Shown: positions 15,339 to 26,782, counted from the first letter of the stretch. The stretch is 59,270 nt of DNA from an uncultured Saprospiraceae bacterium (GCA_937941095.1 CALDYJ010000003.1:1-59270); one strand, 5' to 3'. Notes: generated by a model from the sequence alone, not told the origin. A program made the numbers and translations.

Positions 15339-17150
15339 ATGACTAAGAATCCAGGAATTACTTTTAAAGATCAAATGCTTAAAGGAGGGGAATTTATCAT
15401 CAAAGACTCTGAAGCATCAGCTACTTTCATACGAGAAGATATGAATGAAGAACAAAAAATGGTTTGGCAAATGGTCAAAGATTTTTTGTCAAACGATATA
15501 ATTCCAAATGTTGAGAAAATTGAGCATCAAGAAGAAGGCCTGACAGTGAAGTTGATGGAAAAAGCTGGAGAATTAGGCTTGCTAGGTTCTCATATGCCTA
15601 TGGAATATGGAGGGATGGAAATGGATACGAACACCAATACTGTAATTTGTGAAGCAATTGGACCTTGCGGTTCTTTTTGTACTTCTTACGCTGCGCATAC
15701 TGGTATCGGAATGTTACCAATTTTATACTTTGGAACTGAAGAACAAAAGAAAAAATATTTGCCTGCATTAAGTGCTGGGCAGTTTAAAGCAGCTTATTGT
15801 TTGACTGAGCCAAGTTCTGGTTCTGATGCACTAGCCGCTAAAACTTCAGCAGTATTATCAAAAGATGGAAAACATTACATCTTAAATGGGCAGAAGATGT
15901 GGATTTCTAATGCTGGATTTGCAGACGTTTTTATTGTTTTTGCACAAATAGATGGAGAAAAATTTACCGGATTTATAGTTGAAAAAGGAGCAGAAGGAAT
16001 GACACTTGGAGCGGAGGAGAAAAAGCTTGGTATTAAAGGTTCTTCAACAAGACAAGTCTTTTTTGAAAACACACCAGTACCTGTTGAAAATATATTAGGA
16101 GAAATTGGAAAAGGACACCTCATTGCTTTTAATGCTTTAAATGCAGGAAGATATAAATTAGGTGCCCTCACTCTAGGTGGAGCAAGAGACTCATTAAACA
16201 TGGGAATCAATTACTCCAACGAGCGTATGCAATTTAAGCAACCAATTTCAAACTTTGGGGCCATCAAACATAAAATTGCAGAATCTTCCATCAAATTATT
16301 TGCAGGAAATTCAGCACTCTACAGAACCTCAAATTTAATGCAGGAATTAATAGCTGTGCTAAAAGAAGAGGGCTATAGTTTTGGAGAGGCTAAGTTGAAG
16401 GCTGCGGAAGAATACGCAATAGAGTGTTCTATTTTAAAAGTAGCAGGATCTGAAATGTCGACATACATTGTTGATGAGTCTTTGCAAATACATGGAGGGA
16501 TGGGTTTTTCTGAAGAAAATCCAATTGCTAGAGCTTATAGAGACATTAGAATTTCTAGAATTTACGAAGGGACTAATGAGATCAACCGAATGTTGATTCT
16601 AGACATGCTTTTAAAAAAGGCCATGAAAGGTAAGTTGGATATTGTTGGTCCAGCATGGGAAGTTCAAAAAGAATTGGCAAGTATGCCATCCATGGAAAAG
16701 CCCAAAGGACCTTATGGAAATGAACAGAAAGCAGTTGCAGATTTCAAAAAAGCGATTTTAATGGTAGCAGGCGCTGCAGCAAAAATGCAAATGGATGGCA
16801 AAATTAATTTAAAAGAAGAGCAAGAAGTTTTGATGAATGTTTCCGATATGATGATCGATTGCTTTCTTGCTGAATCCATGCTCCTTAGAATTGAAAAATT
16901 GAATGGATCAGATAAAAGAAAAGTTGATCAAGAAGTTTACGACGCGATGTTGCAAGTGTTTTTTACTGATGCCAATGATCGACTAAGAAAAAATGCCCAG
17001 GATGCCATTACTTCTTTTGCGGATGAAGACCTTATTAAGACTTTTCTTTTAGGTTTAAAAAGGTTTACCAATTATCCTCCATGCAATGTAAAAAAACAAA
17101 GAAGACTCATCGCTGATGTGATGATAAAAGCAAATGAATATTGCTTGTAA
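15339..17150 (+). CDS. Acyl-CoA dehydrogenase (VLCAD-like)
   Basis: First oxidation of beta-oxidation: acyl-CoA to trans-2-enoyl-CoA with FAD. The 603 residues are longer than the usual 380 because of a C-terminal helical extension (about 430-603), as in very-long-chain enzymes. Motifs: YCLTEPSSGSDA (FAD and substrate), WISNAGFADVFIVFA, RMQFKQPISNFGAIKHKIAE, QIHGGMGFSEENPIARAYRD, and ISRIYEGTNEINRM with the Glu that acts as catalytic base. The gene is monocistronic here, ended by a strong terminator. Twin palindromes and the upstream MarR gene suggest repression lifted by acyl-CoA. No thiolase or hydroxyacyl-CoA dehydrogenase gene is adjacent, unlike many relatives. Confidence 0.93.
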   Translation: MTKNPGITFKDQMLKGGEFIIKDSEASATFIREDMNEEQKMVWQMVKDFLSNDIIPNVEKIEHQEEGLTVKLMEKAGELGLLGSHMPMEYGGMEMDTNTNTVICEAIGPCGSFCTSYAAHTGIGMLPILYFGTEEQKKKYLPALSAGQFKAAYCLTEPSSGSDALAAKTSAVLSKDGKHYILNGQKMWISNAGFADVFIVFAQIDGEKFTGFIVEKGAEGMTLGAEEKKLGIKGSSTRQVFFENTPVPVENILGEIGKGHLIAFNALNAGRYKLGALTLGGARDSLNMGINYSNERMQFKQPISNFGAIKHKIAESSIKLFAGNSALYRTSNLMQELIAVLKEEGYSFGEAKLKAAEEYAIECSILKVAGSEMSTYIVDESLQIHGGMGFSEENPIARAYRDIRISRIYEGTNEINRMLILDMLLKKAMKGKLDIVGPAWEVQKELASMPSMEKPKGPYGNEQKAVADFKKAILMVAGAAAKMQMDGKINLKEEQEVLMNVSDMMIDCFLAESMLLRIEKLNGSDKRKVDQEVYDAMLQVFFTDANDRLRKNAQDAITSFADEDLIKTFLLGLKRFTNYPPCNVKKQRRLIADVMIKANEYCL

Positions 17151-17166
17151 AGTATAAATTTTTTCG

Positions 17167-17210
17167 TAGGTTTACTAAACCTCTAAGGTTTAGTAAACCT
17201 AAGCTTTTTT
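17167..17210 (+). terminator. Strong terminator after the acyl-CoA dehydrogenase gene
   Basis: A perfect 16-bp stem (arms begin TAGGTTTACTAAACCT) with a 3-nt loop CTA, then AGCTTTTTT. It is the longest uninterrupted stem in the window. With its AT-rich stem it may serve both directions, but the T-run is only on the plus side. Confidence 0.85.
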
Positions 17211-17283
17211 GTTTAAAATGTCCCATCTTTTTGTAATCTAAAAAGACCGATTATTTTCCCTAAATTTAGTAGGACAAAACCAG

Positions 17284-20200
17284 ATGTTTATGCCACTAGG
17301 CATTTCCTTTTCCTACACACTACACTTTAAAACAAACCATAATTTATGGACTTGTTCTAGCCGTATCCTACTTATTATTCTATTTGGGCTTGGCTTTCAT
17401 GGAAATAATTTACTAGCAAATACTTACGCCGCTTCACCTGCTTTGGTTGATACCATTGATTGTGACCCAGGTTTTTATCAAACAATAGGCGCAGAGGGTA
17501 CCTTGGTAAGATATGAATACGATGGTTTTGAATTAGGTTTTGAGATCATTGCTGTGTTTGGTTTCCATGTAAATGCAACAGCTTTTAATGTCATAGACGG
17601 CTTTATGTATTGTATTGCAAATGGAAGTCAACGTTTGATCCGCTTCGATACAGATGGAAATTATACTGATCTAGGTCCATTGCCAATCAATGGAAATATT
17701 TTTGTCGGAGGCTTTGATACGAAAGGCAATTATTATGTGATGCAAGGATCAGATACAGAAGTGTTTAAAATAAATGTAAACACCTTAGTTGTAGAAACGC
17801 TAATTATAAGTACTAATCTTACTTTTCAAGCTGCCGATTGGGCTTATGTAGAAGCTGATGATAAATTTTATGGTGTAGGAGGAGATAGACTTTTTGCTTT
17901 TGATCCAAATAATCTTGGAGTAATCGCTTACCCACTTTTTGGTTTAGAGAATACGCCGGGAGGATTTGGAGGAGCCTTCTCGACTGCAAATGGAGGGCTT
18001 TTTGTCTCGAATAACCAAACAGGCAGTATTTTTTTGATAGACATCTCTAGCCTGCAAGCATTAGAAGTAATTGGTGGCCCTCCATCTGGCATCAACGATG
18101 GGGCATCATGTCCTTGTGCCTTGCCACCTTTCCCTGCTATAATTCCGCAAAATGATACCATTTGTATTTCAGCTGGAATTCCTTTTAATGTTTTGGCAAA
18201 TGATTTAGCTTCTCTGGCAGAAATTGATAGAACAAGTTTTACAATTATTTTCGATCCATTATTTGGAGAAGTTACATATGATGAGGATACTGGAACGGTT
18301 CTTTACACGACTGACGATCCCAGTCTGCAAGACTTTTTCGTATACGAAATTTGTTTGGATAGCGATGAAGAAATTTGTGCTCAGGCGGTAGTCAATTATC
18401 TTCCAAATGTTTACAGTCAAATTGATGAAACCATTTGTGAAGGTGATACACTCTTCTTCCAAGGAGAAGCTTTTACAGAAGAAGGCTTGTATGAATTTCA
18501 ACACGCAGCTCAAAATGGTTGTGATAGTATAGTTAGCCTCAATCTAAATCTGAATGAAAATAGCTCCAATCTTTTTCATGAAGAAATCTGTGAAGGTGAC
18601 GAATTTGAATACAATGGAGAGAAATATTTTGAAGAAGGTAGTTATGAATTTACTTACCCAGCTCAAAATACCTGCGACAGTTTTGTTACTTTTATTTTAG
18701 AAGTAAATCCAATCTATGAATTGATGGTTAGCGGTTCTATTTGTGATGACGAAGCCTTTGAACACAATGGAGTTTTTTTTAGTGAAGAAGGTCTTTTTGA
18801 AATTGAATATCAATCAGAAGAAGGCTGTGATAGTATAGTTTATGTGGAGGTAGTTTTTAAAGAGGATTCTTTTGGCTCCTTGGAAGATTACATCTGCGCG
18901 GGTGAAACTTATCAATTGAATGATTCATTATACACAGAAGAGGGAAGTTATGTTCAGTATTTAGAAGGGAGCAATGGCTGTGATAGTACGCTCACTTTTA
19001 CTTTGATAATAAACCCTGTTTTTGAAAGTAATCGCTTTGAATCAATTTGTGATGGAGAAGAGTTTGTTTTAGAAGATGGATCTGTCTACAGTGAATCAGG
19101 TGATTACCTAATTCGTTTTGCTGCGGCAAATGGTTGTGATAGCATAGTTAATTTAAACATCAGTTTGAAAGAAGATTATGAGCTTGAATTGTTTGAAACC
19201 ATTTGCGAAGGCGAAGTATTTACTTTAAATGACGGAAGTACATATTCGGAAGAAGATAGTTATCAAATAAATTACATTGCAGCCAACGGTTGCGACAGTA
19301 TTTTGATTTTGAATTTACTTGTTTTAAGTGAGACTTCTTTTGAATTGGATGAGTTTATTTGTGAAGGAGAATTTTATACATTTGGAGATATTGATTATTA
19401 CAAGGCTGGGAATTATCAATCTACTTTTACAGCAAGCAATGGATGTGATAGTATTGTTGATTTGAATTTAAGCTTAGGCTACCCATCTAGCAATGAATTA
19501 GTAGAGCGGATCTGTCAAGGAGACACTTATTTGTTCGAAGGTATGAGGATCAGCGAAGCTGGATACTATGAGGAATTGATAACTGCCCAAAATGGCTGTG
19601 ATAGCCTGATAACTTTAAATTTAGAAATTTTACAAAATGAATTTACACCACTTGAAGTATCCATATGTGAAGGCGAATCTTTTACCTTAGGCGCGGAAAC
19701 TTATTTTGAAGAGGGGGTGTATGAGCAAACATATTCAGCCTCAAATGGCTGTGATAGTTTAGTAAGACTTGAACTATCTATTGCTCCAAATTTCTCAAGT
19801 ATTTTAATAGAAGACATCTGTGATGGAGAGACTTATTTAATTGATGGACAAGTATTTGACCAAACAGGGGATTACGAAATTTTTATTCCAGGGACGAATG
19901 GTTGTGATAGCATCATTTTTTTAAGTCTTACTACTCATCCCCAGCAAAGCTCCAGTTTTGAAATACGAATCTGTGAAGGCGAAGATTATGAATGGCTAGG
20001 TTCGACTTACTCCACAGGGGGGCAATATGAACAAACTTTATCAAGCTTCCATAATTGCGATTCCTTGATCACCTTAACTTTGTTGGTAGATCCTGTTTAT
20101 GAAGAACTCCGAATAGAGGAAATTTGCCAAGGTGAAGAAATAGAAATTGATAACCAATATTTTTCTCAAACTGGTTTTTATGAACTAAATTTCCAAACGA

Positions 20201-22566
20201 ATGAAGGTTGTGATAGCGTAATAATTTTAGACTTGTTGACTCACGAACATTCTTTAACTCAACTTCAAGAAATTGTTTGTGAGGGTGAACAAGTTGTGGT
20301 TGCTGGAATGACTTATTCTAATTCAGGATTTTTCACACATGACTTAACAAATATTAATGGATGTGATAGTGTGGTTACTTTAGACCTTTTTGTACATCCA
20401 AGCTATGAATTCAATTTTGAAGAATCAATTTGTGCAGGCGAATCTTTTTCCATAAATGGGGAGGTGTTTCAATCGACTGGCTTGTATGAATTGGAATTGC
20501 TAAGTCAGTTTGGTTGCGATTCTGTTTTGACATTAGACTTATTAGTCAGAGATCATGCTTTGACAGTGTTAGATGAAGTAATCTGCATAGGGAGCAGCTA
20601 TTCGGTGGGAAGTTCTACTTACACAGAAACTGGGCTTTATGAAGATGTGCTCATCGCAATCAATGGTTGTGATTCAATTGTGAATTTAAATTTAAAGGTA
20701 GAAGAGATTTTTTCTACAACTCTTGTAGAGGGGATTTGTCAAGGAGACAATATTTTGGTCGCAGGTGAAGAGTTTTCAGAAGCAGGAGCTTATGAAATTC
20801 TCATACTGGCATCTAACGGCTGCGACAGTCTTATAACTTTAGATCTTTCCGTTTTTGATCATGAAGAAACATATTTAATAGAAGAGATTTGCGAAGGCGA
20901 AACATTTGTTTTTAATGGTCAAGATATTCAAGAAGCGGGTAACTATGAGTTTGATTTAGTGACCAATGAGGGCTGTGATAGTACGATTTTTCTTGAGCTA
21001 AAAATAAAAGAGGTTTATGAAATTTCTTTGATGGAAGAAATTTGCGAAGGCGAAACATTCGAAACTGCTGGTCAAGTTTATTCGGAAACGGGTGAATACG
21101 AAATTGGATTTGTAGCTTCTAACGGTTGCGATAGTATAGTGCTAATTTCCTTGTTTGTTCATCCTGTTCCCATTACTATTTTAGAGGAGTATACTTGTTT
21201 GGAAAATGAAGTTGGCAGCCTTACTGAAATATCTACTTCTATTTATGGCTGTGATAGTACTGTTGTTACAAATACTTTTCTTTTACCTGCAGACGAGTGT
21301 TTTTTGATTGCAGATGTAGAAGGGGAGACCTTGCCATGTGATGAGACTAGTGGAACTTTTGTTTTTAATGTGTCGGTAGGAACTCCTCCATTTCAACTAT
21401 TTTGGTCTGGAGCGCAGAGTGGATCTGTGCAAATAGATTCCTTAGGTTACTTTCAATTAAATTCGCTTTTGCCAGGAGATTATCAATTTGAAATAATTGA
21501 TGACAACAATAATAACATTGTTTTGTCAGGACAAATTTTGGTGTACGATGAACCGGAAATCTTTGTAGAAACGGCTTTGTCCTTCGGAGCTTATGATATT
21601 AGTTGTTATGGCGAATCTGATGGCTCTGCTATTGTGGGTGCAATTGGAGGAACAGCCCCTTATACTTTTACTTGGTCAACTGGAGATGAGGGCATTGAAG
21701 CCGATGGTTTATCGGCAGGCAATTATACAGTTACTGTAGTTGATGCAAATAATTGTGAATCAGAAGTTGTGTTTTCTCTACTTGAGCCTCCACTTTTAGA
21801 CTTGCTAATTAATGTTTCTCCCATAGAATGCTTCGATTTAAGTTCAGGCAGTATTGAACTCATTGTGAGTGGAGGAGTAGCGCCATACACCTACGTCATG
21901 AATGAAACAGAACAAGCAGAAAACCAATTTGAAGGTTTAACTGGAGGCACATTTGATCTGCAAGTTTATGATGCTAATGATTGTTTGATTGAAGAGATAG
22001 TTTGGTTGAATACGCCAATTCCAGTTGATGTAAGCTTAGGAGAAGATATTTATATTGACTTAGGTGAATCTGCGACGATTCAAGCCTTGGTAAATTTGCC
22101 GATGTCTAGCTTAGATTCTATTTTTTGGTCCTCAAATTTAGAAACTGATTGTAATGGCTGTCTAAATCAACTAGTTTTTCCAATCATTACGACAGCTTAT
22201 AGTATCAATGTAGATGATGAAAATGGTTGTTCGGATGCTGATGACATCACCATACACGTAGATAGAAATCAAGATGTTTTTATTCCTAATGTGTTTAGTC
22301 CTAATGGAGATGGTATAAATGATGTGTTCATGATTTTTGGAAATGAAAGCGCTCCTCCAAAAGTAAATTCTTTACACATCTATGATCGGTGGGGAAACAA
22401 ACTTTTTGAAGATGGAGATTTTCTTGCCAATGATGTAAACTTTTCTTGGGACGGATCTTTTAGATCAGAACCTCAAAACCCTGGTGTCTTTGTGTGGTAT
22501 GCTATTATTGAATTTTTTGATGGCACAAAAGTATTGTACGAAGGTGATGTGACCTTAATAAGGTAA
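17284..22566 (+). CDS. Giant repeat T9SS cargo protein with type B sorting domain
   Basis: A 1760-residue surface or secreted protein. Order of parts: long signal region (hydrophobic about 27-45), a beta-propeller-like DUF6923 domain (about 60-290: GFGGAF and GASCPCALPP near its end), a cadherin/Ig-like domain (about 290-378: FNVLANDLAS, then FVYEICLDS), about 19 repeats of 47-50 residues (about 378-1335), SprB-type repeats (about 1435-1500: CYGESDGSAIVGAIGGTAPYTFTWSTG split over two strands), and a gliding-associated C-terminal domain (from about 1667: PNVFSPNGDGINDVF, then YDRWGNKLF). That last domain targets proteins to the T9SS. Each repeat has a C-E/D/Q-G motif and an NGCDS motif, probably joined by a disulfide. 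Likely an adhesin or surface fibre. The start has no alternative Met close to the signal. Confidence 0.9.
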   Translation: MFMPLGISFSYTLHFKTNHNLWTCSSRILLIILFGLGFHGNNLLANTYAASPALVDTIDCDPGFYQTIGAEGTLVRYEYDGFELGFEIIAVFGFHVNATAFNVIDGFMYCIANGSQRLIRFDTDGNYTDLGPLPINGNIFVGGFDTKGNYYVMQGSDTEVFKINVNTLVVETLIISTNLTFQAADWAYVEADDKFYGVGGDRLFAFDPNNLGVIAYPLFGLENTPGGFGGAFSTANGGLFVSNNQTGSIFLIDISSLQALEVIGGPPSGINDGASCPCALPPFPAIIPQNDTICISAGIPFNVLANDLASLAEIDRTSFTIIFDPLFGEVTYDEDTGTVLYTTDDPSLQDFFVYEICLDSDEEICAQAVVNYLPNVYSQIDETICEGDTLFFQGEAFTEEGLYEFQHAAQNGCDSIVSLNLNLNENSSNLFHEEICEGDEFEYNGEKYFEEGSYEFTYPAQNTCDSFVTFILEVNPIYELMVSGSICDDEAFEHNGVFFSEEGLFEIEYQSEEGCDSIVYVEVVFKEDSFGSLEDYICAGETYQLNDSLYTEEGSYVQYLEGSNGCDSTLTFTLIINPVFESNRFESICDGEEFVLEDGSVYSESGDYLIRFAAANGCDSIVNLNISLKEDYELELFETICEGEVFTLNDGSTYSEEDSYQINYIAANGCDSILILNLLVLSETSFELDEFICEGEFYTFGDIDYYKAGNYQSTFTASNGCDSIVDLNLSLGYPSSNELVERICQGDTYLFEGMRISEAGYYEELITAQNGCDSLITLNLEILQNEFTPLEVSICEGESFTLGAETYFEEGVYEQTYSASNGCDSLVRLELSIAPNFSSILIEDICDGETYLIDGQVFDQTGDYEIFIPGTNGCDSIIFLSLTTHPQQSSSFEIRICEGEDYEWLGSTYSTGGQYEQTLSSFHNCDSLITLTLLVDPVYEELRIEEICQGEEIEIDNQYFSQTGFYELNFQTNEGCDSVIILDLLTHEHSLTQLQEIVCEGEQVVVAGMTYSNSGFFTHDLTNINGCDSVVTLDLFVHPSYEFNFEESICAGESFSINGEVFQSTGLYELELLSQFGCDSVLTLDLLVRDHALTVLDEVICIGSSYSVGSSTYTETGLYEDVLIAINGCDSIVNLNLKVEEIFSTTLVEGICQGDNILVAGEEFSEAGAYEILILASNGCDSLITLDLSVFDHEETYLIEEICEGETFVFNGQDIQEAGNYEFDLVTNEGCDSTIFLELKIKEVYEISLMEEICEGETFETAGQVYSETGEYEIGFVASNGCDSIVLISLFVHPVPITILEEYTCLENEVGSLTEISTSIYGCDSTVVTNTFLLPADECFLIADVEGETLPCDETSGTFVFNVSVGTPPFQLFWSGAQSGSVQIDSLGYFQLNSLLPGDYQFEIIDDNNNNIVLSGQILVYDEPEIFVETALSFGAYDISCYGESDGSAIVGAIGGTAPYTFTWSTGDEGIEADGLSAGNYTVTVVDANNCESEVVFSLLEPPLLDLLINVSPIECFDLSSGSIELIVSGGVAPYTYVMNETEQAENQFEGLTGGTFDLQVYDANDCLIEEIVWLNTPIPVDVSLGEDIYIDLGESATIQALVNLPMSSLDSIFWSSNLETDCNGCLNQLVFPIITTAYSINVDDENGCSDADDITIHVDRNQDVFIPNVFSPNGDGINDVFMIFGNESAPPKVNSLHIYDRWGNKLFEDGDFLANDVNFSWDGSFRSEPQNPGVFVWYAIIEFFDGTKVLYEGDVTLIR
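18421..21270 (+). repeat. About 19 protein-coding tandem repeats of 140-150 bp
   Basis: Within the giant cargo gene. The consensus reads roughly I-C-E-G-E, about 9 residues, Y-x-E-x-G-x-Y-E, about 8 residues, then NGCDS followed by Ile, Leu, Val or Thr, and a strand ending in L-x-L. I counted 19 CDS motifs. Units are well diverged in DNA, with mixed codon use for the same motif (TGTGATAGT, TGCGACAGT, TGTGATTCA), so this is an old array held by selection, not a fresh expansion. Confidence 0.85.
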
Positions 22567-22579
22567 AAGTTATCTGAAT

Positions 22580-24094
22580 TTAGACAGCACTTTTAAAAGG
22601 GGCCAAATTTTCACCAATCTGATACCTAAGCTTTAACATGTTTACATACTTTTTAAAAATTTTATGCAATTGAAAAGATAAAATGTTGTTGCTGATAAAT
22701 TGTTCATTAATGTAGCGATAGAAATCTGGATGACAGTTTAAACATAAGTTTTTGAAAACGTCTATCAATGGGTTTTTTGAATTGAAATAGGAATGATGAA
22801 TAGTATCTTTCAAATAATCCAAAAAAGATTGCGTCGCTTTTGGTCCCCATTGAAAATTTTCTTCCATCACAATCTGCAAGCACAAATCATCAAATTCTCC
22901 ATCTTTTAGTAATGCATTGATTTCAGTAGTTAATTGATCTGTGTTTAAAAGTCTCAGGATTGGAGCCCACACCAAATTGTCATAAGTTCCCAATCGAAAT
23001 AGTTTGATTAAAGCATTCAATAATTCTTTATGTTCAAAAGATGCTGCACTGTAGATTAAAGCCTGAATTATTACTTGATCATAAAAACCCAAGTGGGTAA
23101 CAGTATTAACAAAATCATCAACCGACATTTTAAAGTGATTATCAAACAGTTCTTGAGGTGGGCAAATAGCAATGGCGTGGAAGAGTAAGTTTTTGTCAAA
23201 CTCATTATTATAAGATTCCAAATGTTTGAACGGCAGCATGCTCTTAGGAATAAACTTTCTTGTAGCCGCGATATTTTCTTCAATGATGTTTACTTCTTGC
23301 TCATCTACTTTGATGATTTCAGCGATGTGATTTATTAGTTCATTTTTAAAAGATTCATCTGGAGAATGACACAGTATAGAACAAGCTAAGCCAAAGCTTA
23401 ATTTGTTTTTCAAGCTCTTGATTTTTTTAGCAAGCAATTGAGCCTCACCATAATTTTTGTATTCCAAGATTAACAGCAGCATCTCCTTTGTAAAGGAATC
23501 CGAAGCAAACTCTTGACTATTTAAAAATAGGAGCGCCTCTTCTGGATCTTTGAGTAGCCATTTGTCAAGGATGAATAGTTTTTCATTGACTTTTTTTGCT
23601 TGAGCAAAATTTTCTTTGTTCGCTTTTAGGCCAATAAAACTCCAGTTTTTGTTTTTATCCGCAAGCCAATAAAATCTTTCGTCAAAATAGTTTTCACACG
23701 CTTTCAAAAAAGAAAGGTTTTCAAGCCCTAAGCTTAATACGGAAGGTATATACTCAGCTGGGAATGGAATCCCGTATAAAGTAAGTTGGGACATCACATT
23801 TGGAATGATTTTGTAAAATTCATGATATTTAAATGCGAGGCCTATTTTGTGGGCTAAAGCTTTGCTTATTGTTTTCTCATTCAAAGCTAGTTTGCTTAAT
23901 GAGGCACCTGCCCATTTTTCTGGTTCTACACCTACACTTTTCATTTTCTCCCACAGGCTAAGCGCATCTAAGACTAATAAAGGCTTAGCTTTTTCAGCAT
24001 CAAGCCCAAACCTATCTAATAAAACAAGTTGTTCAGGCGTAAAATTTTGTTGATCTGTTCCTAATAATATGATCTGCTTTATTGCTTCCCACAT
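22580..24094 (-). CDS. DUF5691-like protein
   Basis: A 504-residue cytoplasmic helical protein. The start (MWEAIKQIILLGTDQQNFT) and the segment FYWLADKNKNWSF at about residue 145 fit DUF5691, a family normally encoded with a SWIM zinc-finger protein, a MoxR-like AAA ATPase, a DUF5682 protein and a VWA protein (the yehLMPQ-type gene set). None of these is adjacent here; the only candidate partner is the SWIM-like gene about 10 kb away. The remaining sequence is a helical-repeat-like series without catalytic motifs. Function unknown. It converges with the giant cargo gene with only 13 bp between stops. Family call is by recognition and not proven. Confidence 0.65.
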   Translation of the reverse strand: MWEAIKQIILLGTDQQNFTPEQLVLLDRFGLDAEKAKPLLVLDALSLWEKMKSVGVEPEKWAGASLSKLALNEKTISKALAHKIGLAFKYHEFYKIIPNVMSQLTLYGIPFPAEYIPSVLSLGLENLSFLKACENYFDERFYWLADKNKNWSFIGLKANKENFAQAKKVNEKLFILDKWLLKDPEEALLFLNSQEFASDSFTKEMLLLILEYKNYGEAQLLAKKIKSLKNKLSFGLACSILCHSPDESFKNELINHIAEIIKVDEQEVNIIEENIAATRKFIPKSMLPFKHLESYNNEFDKNLLFHAIAICPPQELFDNHFKMSVDDFVNTVTHLGFYDQVIIQALIYSAASFEHKELLNALIKLFRLGTYDNLVWAPILRLLNTDQLTTEINALLKDGEFDDLCLQIVMEENFQWGPKATQSFLDYLKDTIHHSYFNSKNPLIDVFKNLCLNCHPDFYRYINEQFISNNILSFQLHKIFKKYVNMLKLRYQIGENLAPFKSAV

Positions 24095-24213
24095 ACTGTG
24101 AAGATAGATGTTAAGGATGATTTAAATAAAAAATGCAACCCTTTGTTTTGACCATTGTATTTACTATCAAATACAATATTTCAGAATTATTAAAAAATAA
24201 AAAAACCACAGAT

Positions 24214-24987
24214 ATGAAAAAGTTATTAATTCCAATTTGCGCATTTATGATGATGTTTTCTTGCGACTCTCTTGATTTTATTGAAGGAATCGGGCCAGTG
24301 GTAGATCAAGAATTAAACCTAGATTCATTTGATAAAATAAGTACTGATTGCTCTTTTGATGTAGTTATTGAGCAAGGATCAACACAAAAAGTAGTAGCAA
24401 GCGGACAGCAAAACATTATAGATCGCTTAAGAACCAATGTAGTAAATGATGAATGGTTGATAGATCTTGACAACGGAAATTACAGAGATTTTGATTTGAC
24501 AATTCACATCACAATGCCTAATGTTGAAGCATTAACGATAGATGGATCTGGTGACATTACTTTAAGAGAAGATTTTAAATTAGATGATTTAAATGTAAGG
24601 ATAGATGGAAGCGGTGAGTTTACTCTAGAAGATCAAATGATCGTTGAAAACGAATTAGCGATAACTGTAGATGGTAGTGGAGAGACTTACCTTCAAGATG
24701 TTTCAGCTAAGAGAATTGATGTTTTTGTAGACGGTTCAGGAGATATGACCTTGAGAGGAAACTGCGACGATCTAGATATAAAGGTGAGCGGAAGTGGAGA
24801 TGTAATGGCTTTTGCATTAGAAGCTATAAGTGTAGACATTGATACGAATGCAAGTGGAGATTGTGAAGTGAAAGCAATAGATGAACTCATCGTAGATATA
24901 GATGGAAGTGGAGATGTTTTTTATAAAGGAAAACCTGCTATAAGCTCAAGAGTGAATGGATCTGGAAGGCTTAGAAATGCTAACTAA
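24214..24987 (+). CDS. Head-GIN-domain lipoprotein (DUF2807)
   Basis: A 257-residue lipoprotein. The chosen start (MKKLLIPICAFMMMFSC) gives a lipobox at FSC (Cys16); a longer frame beginning 27 codons upstream lacks a sensible N-terminus. The body is a series of short turns of the type DGSGD: DGSGDITL, DGSGEFTL, DGSGETYL, DGSGDMTL, SGSGDVMA, DGSGDVFY and NGSGRL, spaced about 18-30 residues. This is typical of the DUF2807 (head GIN) right-handed beta-solenoid. Known for the family: cell-surface, auto-transporter-adhesin-like fold; precise function unknown. It may be anchored at the outer membrane. A terminator follows. Confidence 0.9.
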   Translation: MKKLLIPICAFMMMFSCDSLDFIEGIGPVVDQELNLDSFDKISTDCSFDVVIEQGSTQKVVASGQQNIIDRLRTNVVNDEWLIDLDNGNYRDFDLTIHITMPNVEALTIDGSGDITLREDFKLDDLNVRIDGSGEFTLEDQMIVENELAITVDGSGETYLQDVSAKRIDVFVDGSGDMTLRGNCDDLDIKVSGSGDVMAFALEAISVDIDTNASGDCEVKAIDELIVDIDGSGDVFYKGKPAISSRVNGSGRLRNAN

Positions 24988-25011
24988 TCTAAACAAATGA
25001 TAACAAATATT

Positions 25012-25045
25012 GGGGCTTGAATTTATTTCAAGTCCCTTTTTTTTT
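25012..25045 (+). terminator. Terminator after the GIN-domain gene
   Basis: A 10-bp stem (GGGGCTTGAA against TTCAAGTCCC, one G-U pair), loop TTTAT, then nine T residues. It isolates the lipoprotein gene from atpD. Confidence 0.85.
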
Positions 25046-25126
25046 GTGCTGAATTTTCAAAGAATCTACATTTTGATGCTGTGACTAAGAAAGCTATTAA
25101 ATTTTCATTTTGCAGCCCAAATATTC

Positions 25127-25157
25127 TTTGGTTTTGTACCAATAAAACCTATCTTTG
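25127..25157 (+). promoter_or_regulatory. Bacteroidota-type promoter of atpDC
   Basis: TTTG at 25127-25130, a 19-bp spacer, then TATCTTTG at 25150-25157, an exact match to the TTTG / TAnnTTTG consensus of the phylum's primary sigma factor. Transcription should start near 25163, giving a leader of about 90 nt before the atpD ATG. This is the best promoter match I found in the window. Confidence 0.75.
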
Positions 25158-25170
25158 CAGCGATTTTTAG

Positions 25171-26772
<1,602 letters not shown>

Positions 26773-26782
26773 AATAGTATAA

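Noticed and set aside
18421..21270. CRISPR-like or satellite DNA array
   Set aside because: The 140-150 bp period is in frame inside a long ORF, the units are diverged in DNA, and it is a protein repeat array.
24133..24213. 27-codon extension of the GIN-domain protein
   Set aside because: Would place a non-signal sequence before a clear lipoprotein signal with lipobox.
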